A stretch of 64,000 nt of DNA from Trichoplax adhaerens (lineage: Eukaryota > Placozoa > Uniplacotomia > Trichoplacea > Trichoplacidae). The stretch spans positions 11,284,878-11,348,877 of the forward strand of contig NW_002060943.1 in NCBI RefSeq assembly GCF_000150275.1, in the 5' to 3' direction. Shown here one piece after another: positions 1 through 11,251 of this stretch; positions within the stretch are counted from its first letter, which is position 1, and each line of letters starts with the position of its first letter. Below the pieces are notes generated by a model. The model was not told where the DNA came from. It was given only the letters and a program-made list of their open reading frames with translations, and searched no databases. Position numbers and translations under genes: made by a program.

Positions 1-9
1 ATAACTTAC

Positions 10-141
10 GCAACGAGGTTGTTGGTAAACATCAATGTTTTTCTCGCCTAAAAAACGTAGAATGCATCTTGCGCAACAGGAAGCTCGCCGGAGTACATTG
101 ACAATTGGTCCAGCAGAATTGGTAGGTTCAAATAAACGTAG
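10..141 (-). CDS. PUS10: PUS10-like tRNA pseudouridine synthase, N-terminal exon (partial)
   Basis: A 44-codon open exon on the minus strand. It is bounded by an acceptor (ttag before base 141) and a strong donor (gtaagt, bases 9 to 4), and it is phase 0 at both ends. The peptide contains a CARCILRF block followed by GEKNIDVY, which resembles the N-terminal CxxC segment of PUS10 (recalled human form CPRCIFRF). PUS10 modifies uridines 54 and 55 in the tRNA T-arm, and in animals it also has a microRNA-processing role. No in-frame ATG lies in the exon, so the start codon should be in an exon at higher coordinates that I did not find. The rest of the gene, including the catalytic domain, is off the left edge. 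The assignment rests on one short exon. A plus-strand reading of the same bases is weaker. Confidence 0.5.
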
Positions 142-1874
142 CTAAGGATAACAATTATGGATAAGAACTGTTATCAATGCACTTACTGCAAAAACATACA
201 GCAACTCATAAGTCAAATGTATGGTTTCCAATATGAGCAAATGAATTAGATCTTTAAGCAATATTTATAAATATTAATTTATGTATTTATTAATTATTTA
301 TTTATTAATACCAATAAGTAACTTTGCTCTTTAATATAATTCAGTACTACCGATTGTAGAATGAGATCCGTTGGACATAAAGTAATAGCATTTAGAGTAA
401 GTTGAGCTAAAATAAGTCCATACATGTATTAGGCATCGTTAGATACTACATCGTAAAGCCATCACTAATCGGCAGTATGCAACTGTAGATCATACAGTAT
501 TTGTACGGTACTATAATATATTGCGTGTTCTATGTTGTACAACATATTGTATAACTACTGAACTCTAGAAAGGAAGCAGAAAACAGAAACTACAATGCTC
601 TATAACAACATGAAGGTATACGAATTATCATTACAGTATACGTATGCGATTTCAGTTGTCGCTTTTTGTGCGTGTATAATGCATGCTCCATGCAGCTAGC
701 AAAATGTATATTATTATTTTTCTTATTAATAGTGAGTTGACCAAGTTTATCCAGAATCTAGACCGTGTGAGTAATAATACGCGAAATAATATACGTATAG
801 TGCGATGATATCATGGTATCCTAAGTACACAGGGCCTGCACAGAATAGAGCAGTATACTCTACTGTATTGCATAGGTGGTAGTAGGCAGATGATGATGCA
901 ACTATCCAATTATAAATTAATCAGACCTGCAGTTAATATAGCACAATATAAGGGAAATAGTTATCGATGTACTGTGGCTCTTTCGTTGTTGCAAAGCTCA
1001 ACGAGCTAATTTTGCAAAGCACAGTAGGTTTTTTTATTTAGAATTGTAAATAGGCAATTGGCATATCATATCGTGTACAATACGAGTAGTCAACGTCGAT
1101 ATGATAGTTCATCTTGGTATCTCTCTATTTATCAGTATCCTTTATCATGATGAAAGTACAATTAAAAATGCCTCTTCCTCCAAATCATCCTCTCTTTACT
1201 CGTATGCATACGCACAATATATTATGGCAATATTTCAAATTGGACGTGCACGTACATTTAAATAGTGTATCGTCGAATGGTAAAAATTCACACAGGAAAA
1301 GAATCTTACTTGCGTTATTAATTTTTTTGCAGCCATGCAATCTATACACCAAGTTGAAGGCAGTTCATTTATTTTATCTTAAAAAACTAACTAAATGACT
1401 GATATATTTGCTTCCAGTCGTGGATTGCTCTAGCGGTTTCGGATTTGCTGCAACTGGAGCTACTGAAGTTGAGTACTGATGATACACATTATACACTCTA
1501 TACTGTACACTTTCTAGGAATGTTACTTTAGTATAGCGTATAGTACTGTAGCTAGTGTACTGGTACAGTCTGTATAGAACTGTACCATGGTCTCCGTAGC
1601 TATAGCATACTAGTGATAGGTGCAAATTCTAAATCTAGAATTACTGCAGTAGTCGTCTGATCATTTAGGTTAAATAAATGAATTAATCTAGGGAAGATTA
1701 GAAGACGCTTATTCTTGATTTCCTTACAATTAAATCTAGTAGTAGACTACCTAGCTAAGTTTATTATGTTCATTTAAGTACATGTAGGCAATTTTAAGGA
1801 TATAATGTGGTTGTAGCCAGTATTGGCAGGCTTGCTTCGTTTCCATAGAGTAGACAAGGCATTGAGATTCCATC
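142..1874. other. Spacer between PUS10-like gene and deoxynucleoside kinase
   Basis: AT-rich DNA between two divergent genes. It should hold the missing first exon or exons of the PUS10-like gene and both promoters. Short open frames at 1114-1398 and 1374-1625 match no family I know. The second runs partly through gtac-rich repeat DNA. No CpG-rich promoter or RNA gene was seen. Confidence 0.5.
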
Positions 1875-3621
1875 ATGGAAGAAAATCAAGATCGCGATTA
1901 TTGTGACAATAGACAGTACCATAATGTTAAAACTTGGCCAGGAAAGTGTTCTGCATTCGATCAATCTCGTGATACTCATAATATTTTCATTTCCGTTGCT
2001 GGCATAACAGGTAAACTATTTAAAATTCAGGCGCCTAGTCCCTGACCCTTTATTATTGCCATTTTAATGTTGATACAAATGGTTGAAGAAACTAATTTAT
2101 TACAGCTTCTGGTAAGACCTCTGTCACCAAAGCTCTTTCAAAATCACTTTGTGTACCTTCCTTTCATGAACCTGTACTGGATAACAACTATTTGCGCGAT
2201 TTCTACCGTAATCCGAGGCGTCATGGTTTTGCTGTTCAGGTACAGTTATGAAATTGGTTTAATCGTCCGTTATACTCTATTACTCCTAATTATAATTTAT
2301 TTAATGTATAGTACTGTAGGTGTATACGCCGATTGGTATATGAATTACTGCATAATTATACGTGTTTGCCTCCAGTAGTTTATTTCTTGCTCTATTTCTG
2401 TATATAATTTGTACGTGTACACTTAGTGTGTATTTTATAAATAAAGTTTTATGTAGAAACTTAACGATCTACGTATATCTAGACAAAGTATCACTTATGA
2501 TTATCAATCAATCAATCCTCAACGTAATGCAATTGTAGATATCGCCTTTAGGCACGGATATTTCATGATCTGATGGATTATAATGATATACATATAATTA
2601 TTAAAGATGCATATCACATACTATACGATGTACGTATACTCGTAAAATGGAATATACGTCGTATACACTAAGAAGGTTCATGTGCCTTGATGATATGTTG
2701 GATAGTGTAAACTACAATGTAGTCTTCTAATTCTAATTATTTATTGCTAGTTTTAGCGTCATATAGTTTATGGAACTAGTTAGGATTTGTGTACTGTGAG
2801 AGTACTGCCAATGGCACTACGACTTATGCCACTTTTAAAGGAGAAACGTACTTACCCTTTTATTCCAATTTTGTAGGTTAATTTATTAAATGCTCATTTC
2901 CAGCAACAACAACAAATAGTTTGGCAAGGTCGAGGTGGAATTCAAGATAGATCTATCTACGAAGATCTTGTGTATGCTAAGGTAATATCAGACTAATATA
3001 TTAAGATCTTGTGTATGCTAAGGTAATATCAGACTAATATATTAAGATTGCTTGAAGTTATTTCTTAACTCGGTACTAAATAAATAAATTTCCTAGCTAT
3101 TCCATGCTCACATTCATATATTCTATCACTAATGTACGGATCGATTTTTATCAATAATAATTACAGGTGTTAAAAGACACTGGGCTAATGGAAGAAAGAG
3201 AATATAATACTTACACATCACTTTTTAACAATTTATCCAACTTTTTGTAAGTCAAGTTATCCGCCTATGATATTTGAAGGGCATTAGATGCTAATATGAT
3301 TCATGCATGTCAACGGTCAATATATTACTTAATACAGCAACCGTAATTGATCTATCTAGAAAGAGACCAAATTTAATCGTCTATCTCGATGTGACGCCTG
3401 AAGAATGTAAGGCACGAATTGATAAACGCGGCTGTAAAGGAGAATCGGGAATTACTATCGAATATCTAAAATGTCTACAAAAAGGTTATGAAGAATTCAT
3501 AACAGAAATGTCGCGTGTTCTCCCTGTAATCAGAATAAAATACAAAGAACTCCATTCTACCGAAGATATCGCGAATATTGTCGTAAGGTTTGTTGATTAC
3601 CTTAATGTGCAACATATGTAA
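1875..3621 (+). CDS. Deoxynucleoside kinase (dAK/dGK-like)
   Basis: Five exons: 1875-2010, 2106-2239, 2877-2981, 3167-3246, 3360-3621. They join in frame to a 238-residue protein. It should phosphorylate deoxyribonucleosides with ATP in the nucleotide salvage pathway. The P-loop GITASGKT (about residues 43-50) is completed across the exon 1/2 junction. A DRS motif (about 114-116) gives the base/phosphate-binding DR(S) signature, followed by SIYEDLVYAK. The last exon carries RPNLIVYLDVTPEE and an arginine/lysine-rich lid, DKRGCKGESG. The start ATG follows an in-frame TGA at 1863. The exon 5 acceptor at 3360 was chosen because it restores FLKRPNLIVYLD; the ATG at 3307 lies in the intron. Wording is closer to the bacterial and slime-mould dAK/dGK type (QDRxIYED) than to animal dCK/TK2 (ERS). 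Substrate preference cannot be read from sequence. Confidence 0.86.
2962..3043 (+). repeat. 41-bp tandem duplication spanning an exon 3 splice donor
   Basis: Two identical 41-bp copies, 2962-3002 and 3003-3043. Each starts aagatcttgtgtatgctaag and carries the donor gtaatatc. The first copy includes the last 20 bases of kinase exon 3 and its donor at 2982. The second places an identical donor at 3023 inside the intron. Confidence 0.95.
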
Positions 3622-3904
3622 GCATACAGAGATGAAAATTACCCTTTTTCTATTTGGCTTCAAAAATTGGCACAGATACTATTGAAAACTCGACTAATCG
3701 TGACACCTAATCGTTCTGTATTTTTGCAACAGAAAATACGCAGAAATAACCTCTGTGTGGTTAATAGATCCAGAGAAATTTTCAAGATGAAATAAGCTAT
3801 GACTGTATTTTATTCACTATTTTATGTTGGATTCTTCATTTGATAGCGTGCAGACTTGCTGCATTTTACGTATAGCAAATAGAGAATGAATCCGGTTTTT
3901 ATTG

Positions 3905-4255
3905 AGATGTAATTTAGCAGTTTACGAATTGCTAATTTATCAAGCATTGTTAGCCTAGGTTAGATCAATTGCAATTGAGCTTAATTGTCTTTGACCGTTA
4001 CAGCTCTTGTTTTATATCGTAAGTTAATATTACACTGCATAGGTTTAACTAGCCCGAAAATTTATCTAGCTTTGACACTAATGTAATTTAGCAATTTATG
4101 AATTGTTAAATTCATTTAATATTATTACCCTATACTAGGTCAATTCTATTTGAGCATAATTCCATTTTACTACATTTTGGATTATATTCGTGATACAAGG
4201 AGAATGGATCAACATGATACTAGACGGTTTTATTTGTTCTAAATTTATAAGGTGC
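3905..4255. repeat. Diverged direct repeat, two copies, period about 174 bp
   Basis: Blocks starting atgtaatttagca at 3907 and 4081 stay alignable for about 120-170 bp. Shared landmarks include cctaggttagatcaatt / ctatactaggtcaatt and ttatatcgt / ttatattcgt. The copies differ at many positions, so this is an old duplication. It is non-coding and lies 3' of the kinase gene. Confidence 0.6.
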
Positions 4256-4980
4256 TTTATCAATGGATCGATTGAATCATCTACTATTATGCGTTTATAT
4301 ATATGTGCATTATAAAATTTTACTGCAGATAAAATTAGTAATTTCTAATATAATGATCGTTATTACTCGTGGGTATGATGACATCTTTTTTTATAGTACT
4401 TGGATTGTTTCTTTTTTTTTTAAGCTAATACTCACAATAGCAGTTTGATCGTATGAATTATTCCGTAGACTAACAGAGAATGACACAGAATGGAAATAAA
4501 TGATATTATGGCTAAAGTGACTACTTGAGGAATAAAATAGAGAAAGTAATTGACGCCTTATGTCAGCTCTGAGTGCTCAATTCACCAGATGACAGTGACT
4601 CCATTATGATCGGGTGTAATGAATTTTATTTATTTATAGTGGTATTTAAACTCTTAAGTAGAGTACTAAAATGGTTCAATATGATGGATATTGTACTTCA
4701 AGGCTCTTGCATAGCCAGCTTAAGCTTGAAATTGAAAAGATTTTGCTGTTAATTCAGGCTTTAGCCGTGGCATATATAAACCATAAGGTGCTTTCGTGTT
4801 TTAATTACTTATATATAGAAATTTAGAGTGAAGCATAGCGAGCGAGTGGTAACCGTTATTACAGTGTAAAGGCTTCGAGTGTTGGGAGATATGAGAGCAA
4901 AAGTCGAAGTGTTAAGCATAGACATAAAAAGGTAAAAGCTAGTTGTCAGTGCAGTTAATATCCTAATGGATACTCGTAGA
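4256..4980. other. AT-rich spacer, nothing recognised
   Basis: Non-coding by inspection. A 61-codon open frame at 4263-4448 is AT-driven, has no homology I recognise and no exon-like borders. The diverged repeat lies to the left and the 200-bp tandem array to the right. Confidence 0.5.
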
Positions 4981-5702
4981 AGGGTGAAATCGAATTTTTC
5001 TACTAGGCCATCAATTCATTGTCATTGAGTGATCTATGTATGATTAGGCATTAGGCATAGAAGGCTGCAAAAACCGCACGCTACTGTATATGCTTTTTCT
5101 ATGCAAATTTGCAATTTGTTACTTTGTGCTGTATAAAAGTAGGGTGGTAACCAGGTCGGATGTGGTGGGATCGATACTGGTAGATGAATGAAATGTAATT
5201 TTCCTACTAGGCCATGAATTAGTCGTCATTGAGTGATGGACAGTATGATTAGGCATAGAAGGCTGCAAAAACCGCTAGCTACTGTATGTGCTTTTTCTAT
5301 GCTAATTTGCAATTTGTTACTTTGTGCTGTATAAAAGTAAGGTGGGTATTAAGGTCGGATGTGGTGGGATCGACACTGGTAGAAGAATGAAATGTAATTT
5401 TCCTACTAGGCCATGAATTAGTTGTCATTGAGTGATCTACAGCATCATTAGGCATTAGGCATAGAAGGCTGGAAAAACCGCTAGCTATATGCTTTTTCTA
5501 CGCTAATTTGCAATTTGTTACTTTGTGCTGCATAAAAGTAAGGTGGGTAATAAGGTTGGATGTGGCGGGATAGACACTGGTAGAAGAATGAAATTAAATT
5601 TTTTTTTCCTACCACGCCATGAATTAGTCGTCATTGAGTGATGTACACTGTACACTGTACAGTACAGTATGATTAGGCTAAGAAGGCTGCAAAAACCATG
5701 AG
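4981..5702. repeat. Tandem array, unit about 200 bp, nearly four copies
   Basis: The landmark ctactaggccat recurs at 5000, 5204 and 5403, with a variant ctaccacgccat at 5609. This gives periods of 204, 199 and 206 bp. Each unit also has gaaggctgcaaaaaccg, a ctttttctatgc block, ttgcaatttgttactttgtg and ggtcggatgtggtgggatcg. The last copy is cut off near 5702. No open frame runs through it. Confidence 0.92.
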
Positions 5703-5766
5703 TTGTTCAGTAGTAAACCTATACAATTACGTACAGTAGAGTAAGACCGAAGTCAACACTAGTGTT

Positions 5767-6309
5767 ACTCACGAGTACTGTATGTCGACCTGCACTCGGT
5801 CAGTTGATACAACATTGTAGAATACAATGCGTATGGACGTACAGCAGCAAGTGAATCGCTACGAGTGACATCGTTTTGGGTGAAGCTGGTCTACAGAACA
5901 CTAAAGTCACTCACGAGTATTTCGAACTGCACTCGGTCAGTTGATACAACATTGTAGAATACAGTGTGTATGGACGTACAGCAGCAAGTGAATCGCTACC
6001 AGTGACATCGTTTTGGGTGAAGCTGGTCTACAGAACACTAACGTCACTCACGAGTATTTCGAACTGCACTCGGTCAGTTGATACAACATTGTAGAATACA
6101 ATGTGTACGGACGTACAGCAGCAAGTGAATCGCTACGAGTGACATCGTTTTGGGTGAAGCTGGTCTACAGAACACTAACGTCACTCACGAGTATTTCGAA
6201 CTGCACTCGGTCAGTTGATACAACATTGTAGAATACAATGTGTACGGACGTACAGCAGCAAGTGAATCGCTACCAGTGACATCGTTTTGGGTGAAGCTGG
6301 TCTACAGTA
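5767..6309. repeat. Tandem array, unit 137 bp, four copies
   Basis: The landmark actcacgag occurs at 5767, 5909, 6046 and 6183 (spacing 142, 137, 137). Copies 2 to 4 are almost identical and share actgcactcggtcagttgat, gacgtacagcagcaagtgaa and cgttttgggtgaagctggtc. The high identity points to recent amplification. It is unrelated in sequence to the 200-bp array just upstream and ends about 490 bp before the CLPTM1 start codon. Confidence 0.93.
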
Positions 6310-6800
6310 CTGTCATTTTTCAAAATGAAATACAAAGGCCAAAAATGCATCGATTTTATTTCAATTTGATATAAATCGGTAATCAGATCATCCTCTTTTC
6401 ATACCTATAACGTTGTACAGGTTTTCTTTGGAAAATAAACCATAAAATATGCACTGATTTATCTAGAAAGAAAATTCTTACCCACTCTACAAGTGGACAC
6501 AGTACCAGGTATCTCTGGTAGTCTATGAGTGTACGTACTGTACCTACGGTAGTACGAAACCCTACTGAAATAGGACAACATAACATTCATACTCTACTGT
6601 ACGGTACTGTACAGGACAGCACCCTGTCTGATCTTCTACAGTACTTTACATTGTGAAGTACAGTATCAAGTTGTCGACCAGGTTTTCACTCTGCTGTACA
6701 GTAGTTTTAACTTGCAAACTGACGACAACTGCAGTGTTATCCACAGCTTTTTTGTGATTGAAGAAGTGTTTCTCCAAAATCTTCAATCGAAAATTTAGAA

Positions 6801-9800
6801 ATGCCAAATAAATCTGCAAAAAACAACGAAAATGAGACTCAAGCTGGTAGTCAAGAATCCGAAACCACTCATGCAAACGATCAGCAAGGAAATAACCAAC
6901 AGCAAGAGCGTCAAAACCAAGCAGGATTCAGTTGGAAACGTCTAGTATGGCAAATGATCATTTTCTATTTTATTTCTAATCTCTTCAAGTCCGGCTCCAA
7001 ACCCAATGCGAATAATGGTACCACTTCACCAGCTACAACAAATTATAAACCGTCTACAAATCTCTTCCCACATGGCCAACTATTAGTAAGTCAATATTGG
7101 ATACAATAGATCATCGTATGCTAGAATAGACTTGTCACACTTAGATCGAGATTTTCTACTCTCATGATCAGCATTCATTTTTGAATGAGTTTCTACATAA
7201 TTACGTACTGTATATCATTTGTACCAATTAGGGTATACGTATACTCAACAATTTTAGCGTAGGTAGAGGTAATAAAGAGTAAAACTTCAATAAATGACTG
7301 AAATCACCATACTAAGTTATATATATATAATATCCAGTATTGAAAGAATGCAGCTCCAGACGTGGAGAAAATTTTCAAATATCGAGTAGACTACAAGTGA
7401 CATTGCAACGCTCCTTTACAGTCTACAACTAGACATGTTTTGAATCGATCAGGAGATACGCATTCTTTAGCTGTACGTCGTATATGGAATAACAATAAGA
7501 TTTGGATCAAATTTACTACTACTTTAATCGGTAGAAAAGTTTTCTAAACTCTCCATAATCATGTAATTTATTATTATTATTAGTGATAGGATTCTACTGT
7601 ATGCGCTAAACAGTTTAAAACATGCGTATATGTATGCAAGAATCCGATTGACGGATTACGTATTCCTTACGAATAGTGAGCATATCCAGTGATAAATAAA
7701 AGTTAAAAATTATTTCATGCTCATCTTGCAATACCATAGCAGTACACTCTACCCTTATGGTACAGTACTGTAGATTAGATCGATCAAGCGTCTGTTAACA
7801 GCTATGGTACGCTGGATCGATCTACTGTAAACCTCCCTGATTTTACTTGTGCCGATAGCACGTTATGGAACGATCTGTAGATACAAAATAGACTGGGCAT
7901 TTTATAAAGTTTACTTTAATGGACGGAATAGAGTACAGTATCAATGACTATTCTACGCCCTTGGACATTGGCCTTCTTTATAGCTTTCCAACTTACGCAC
8001 TCTCCTAATAAGTTAATATAATGTTGAGCAAGTTTATCGACTCGGATTTTACCCCAGAAATAATTCTATTTTTCATCGATTAACTTTTTCATGTCTTGTA
8101 GAGTTTATATGTTTACCTATCGGAGAAAGAAAACTTTACAGAATTTGATAATTCAAGCTACTTGGTATGGAAGTATAATAAATTGAGATACGGCAGTTGG
8201 GAAGATGGCCCTAATGCAGATGGAACTAGGAGTAAAAGTCATTCATTCAATATCAGTGAGGTACAAGTCTACGTTTAACGACAGTGTCTAAAAATAGTGC
8301 GATACTCGTTTAAAAGTGGACTTTATCGTAGCAGCAATTTCTATAGATATTTAAGCTGATAATATATGGTTATTGTTAAATCTACTGATTTCCAGAACTA
8401 ATAACTTTGGTTTTCAATCCAACCTACCGTAGCGTTATTTAGGATCGAGCTTTTACATATCTACATTAAATAATAAAATGAATCGTTTTTTATTATCTAA
8501 TCTACATTAAATAATAAATGATTCCTTTTTTATTATCTAATCTAATTTATACAGCAAATGCAATTGATTTCAACTGAAATTTTCTAACTTGATTTACTTC
8601 TTTGCCTGGTTATCATCCAGAATGTACAGAATAATGGATCTCTTTATTTGCACGTTTATATCTGCAAACATGGAATATCTCCCGATCCAAACAGTAGACA
8701 TTATCAATCGCTGGGAGTGATTCACCAAATGAAAAGTATGTAAATTGTACATCATTGTTAGTGTACTGCAATATTTTAACTCAACACTACATTTAGTCCC
8801 ATTTATCGATCTTATCACTAACACAATTATTTTAGTGTTAACTAGATATCGCAAAAAAAGGTTGCATAAAGCATCCAACTTAATAACAGGAAAGACTGAA
8901 GTCCACGCCGACTTACTTCCAGTAAATAAGGATTTTTCTAAGTAGTCGACAACGTTTTTTTATATCATATATACGTTGATAACTACAACATTATCAAATG
9001 CAAGCCTATTTGTATTATTGATTTACGAATGCCATTGTAGAAAACAGAAAATGAAAAACCTGAAATTATCTCTTATTGGCATCCAAACTTAACTATAAAT
9101 CTATTAGACGATCATACTTCGTGGGTCGAAGGATCAGTTCCTGCACCTTTAAATCAATGTACTGTAAAATCGTTATTTGCACTAGCTAAATTTTGCAAGA
9201 CGCATTATATTATATTGTTACTTTGATAATTGGTTATTTTTTTACTCCCATAGTCGTAAAATTTGACGGCCAAGGACATTACTTTCCAGTGATATTTTTA
9301 AACGATTATTGGAATTTAAATAGTGACTACATGCCCGTCAATTCTTCCGTCGAGTAATGAAAATGTTTAGTTCATACTTTTAAATGTTATCGTCGGCTTT
9401 GGTAGTAATCACCAATTAATCTTTCAAACTATTAGGACTTTACATTTAAATCTGATATATGGCCCTCTTTCCTTAATTAAATGGCAATTTTTCGCGTCAC
9501 AAACTACTCAAAATCCTTGGACAGCATTAATGGGAGGAGATCAGCAAACTGATGATGAGAAAGATAGTATGAAGGTATATGGAATACAATCGATTAAATA
9601 TCGAATTCTATTTAGAAGTTTATCGCTTTTGTACATGCAATCATTCTAGTATTTGATACCCTTATTAGAAAATAATCTAATTTTTTAACTTTTTACTACT
9701 TAAAACTCAAATCTAAAAAAAGTGAACTCCATATGCAAATTTATTATTTTTCTTATTAATTGTAAATCGGAGCTTTTTGAATCTGGATGTAGTTATAGCT

Positions 9801-11251
9801 CCTAGAAAATACTATCCAACTAATATTTTTGTATTTTTATACTTTCGTCTTACTAGCAAATGCTGCTTGAAACTAACCCTTATCTCATCGGATTAACAAT
9901 TTGCGTTAGTTTATTGCACAGCGTTTTTGAATTTTTGGCCTTTAAAAACGGTAACGAAGTATAAAAGTGTGTACAGTACAAATCTTAACTGTAAATATGG
10001 CAATTGGTGTATAGCACTAATATAAATATTAATGCATTTTTTATACATACGCTTATGATTTTTAGATATTCAATTCTGGAATTCTAGAAAATCTTTGGAG
10101 GGTTTATCTGTCAGAAGCGTTTTTTTTGGTGTTGTTCAATCAGTTATTGTTTTACTGTACGTTCTTGATAATGACACCAACACTATGATCATCATAAGTT
10201 GTTTGGTCGGTTTAGGTATTGATGCTTGGAAAATTACGAAAGTTATGAAAGTTGAGGTGAAGATTGAATCTGTACAGAATCAGATTTACCTAAACTGTAG
10301 CAATTCATATCAAAATTAGATATTAGAAGCTTGGATTTTGCTTAGTACTCAATTAACTTAAGTTACGGTTTGTATTGACTGCAGCTCAACTGGTCAAATG
10401 GGCCATTTAGATCTATACCTAGAATCTCAATCCAAGACAGAGCAACATATGAAGAATCACCCACGAAGGAATACGATAGGGTAAACTTCTAGGGTCTCTT
10501 TTAAGGTCCGTTGTATTTTAACACTTTTATCTTAAATTCACATACACTATGCCCTTTGGTTCTTAAAAACAATTTTAGATGGCTTTTAAATATTTGTCAT
10601 GGGCACTTTTCCCGATGTTTGCATGTTATACTGTTTACTCGCTGCTGTATCATGAGCATAAAGGGTGGTATTCATTTTGCCTTGGCATTTGCTACGGATT
10701 TTTATTAATGTTTGGTAGGTCAAATTAAGCTGTCTTGACTTCTTAGGCTAATGTGAAAATTCATCCGTCCGTAATTTTTAACTACTATTTGTCTCTAAAA
10801 CTATACTTTTTTATTTTAAAGGTTTTATCATGATGACTCCTCAGTTATTCATAAACTATAAGATGAAATCTATAGCTCATTTACCTTGGCGTATGCTCAC
10901 TTATAAAGCTTTAAATACATTTATTGATGATATTTTCGCTTTCATTATAAAAATGCCTACACTTTATAGAATTGGATGTCTTAGAGATGGTAATGGGCGA
11001 AAATTACATAATTATAGTGATAATATTCAGTTGATCTCATTAAAAGTATAATTTACTTGATTTTGCAGATGTGGTATTCTTTATATTTTNNNNNNNNNNN
11101 NNNNNNNNNNNNNNNNNNNNNNNNNNNNNNNNNNNNNNNAAAACGCGTTAACGAATTTGGTGTTAGTGGCGAAGACCTTGCTCGCCAATCTGGCCAGAAC
11201 GATGAAGAATCATCATCACCCACTGCTATTGAAAACAAGAAAGACAAGTGA
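6801..11251 (+). CDS. CLPTM1: CLPTM1 family multi-pass membrane protein
   Basis: Thirteen exons: 6801-7085, 8102-8260, 8621-8735, 8836-8921, 9041-9158, 9254-9353, 9436-9574, 9857-9950, 10066-10256, 10385-10480, 10579-10714, 10822-10989, 11069-11251. All junctions keep frame except across the 50-N gap in exon 13. The protein (roughly 617 residues) follows the CLPTM1 pattern: a variable Asn/Gln-rich N terminus, one membrane segment (about residues 44-64), a lumenal region with SYWHPNLTINLLDDHTSW and NDYWNLNSDY, then a multi-pass C-terminal half with FWNSRKSLEGLSVRSVFFGV and PWRMLTYKALNTFIDD, and the tail VNEFGVSGED. CLPTM1 proteins are ER/plasma-membrane proteins; vertebrate CLPTM1 restrains GABA-A receptor forward traffic and CLPTM1L has lipid-scramblase activity. 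It is CLPTM1-like rather than CLPTM1L-like by the N-terminal extension and VNEFG tail. Intron 1 is 1 kb. Confidence 0.95.
8461..8541. repeat. 41-bp tandem duplication in CLPTM1 intron 2
   Basis: Two copies, 8461-8501 and 8502-8541, starting ctacattaaataataaa. They differ by one deletion and a few substitutions. The repeat is intronic and affects no splice site. Confidence 0.85.
11090..11139. other. Assembly gap of 50 N inside CLPTM1 exon 13
   Basis: Fifty Ns follow VVFFIF coding sequence and precede KRVNEFG. Read literally, the gap puts the two sides in different frames: the codon grid from the left falls on 11140, while the right-hand frame starts at 11141. The gap size is therefore nominal. 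Comparison with recalled CLPTM1 suggests only about a dozen residues are missing. Confidence 0.95.

Noticed and set aside
35-120. Plus-strand exon starting ATG at 35 with donor gtaggt
   Set aside because: The minus-strand reading has a better donor, a clean acceptor and a PUS10-like CxxC block; the plus-strand peptide is basic with no known relatives.
3307-3359. ATG at 3307 as start of the kinase C-terminal frame
   Set aside because: The bases before 3360 are intron: joining exon 4 to 3360 restores the family motif, whereas the 3307 start leaves out the P-loop and DRS motif.
6646-6876. Minus-strand open frame overlapping the CLPTM1 start
   Set aside because: Antisense to exon 1 of CLPTM1 and its leader; no homology.
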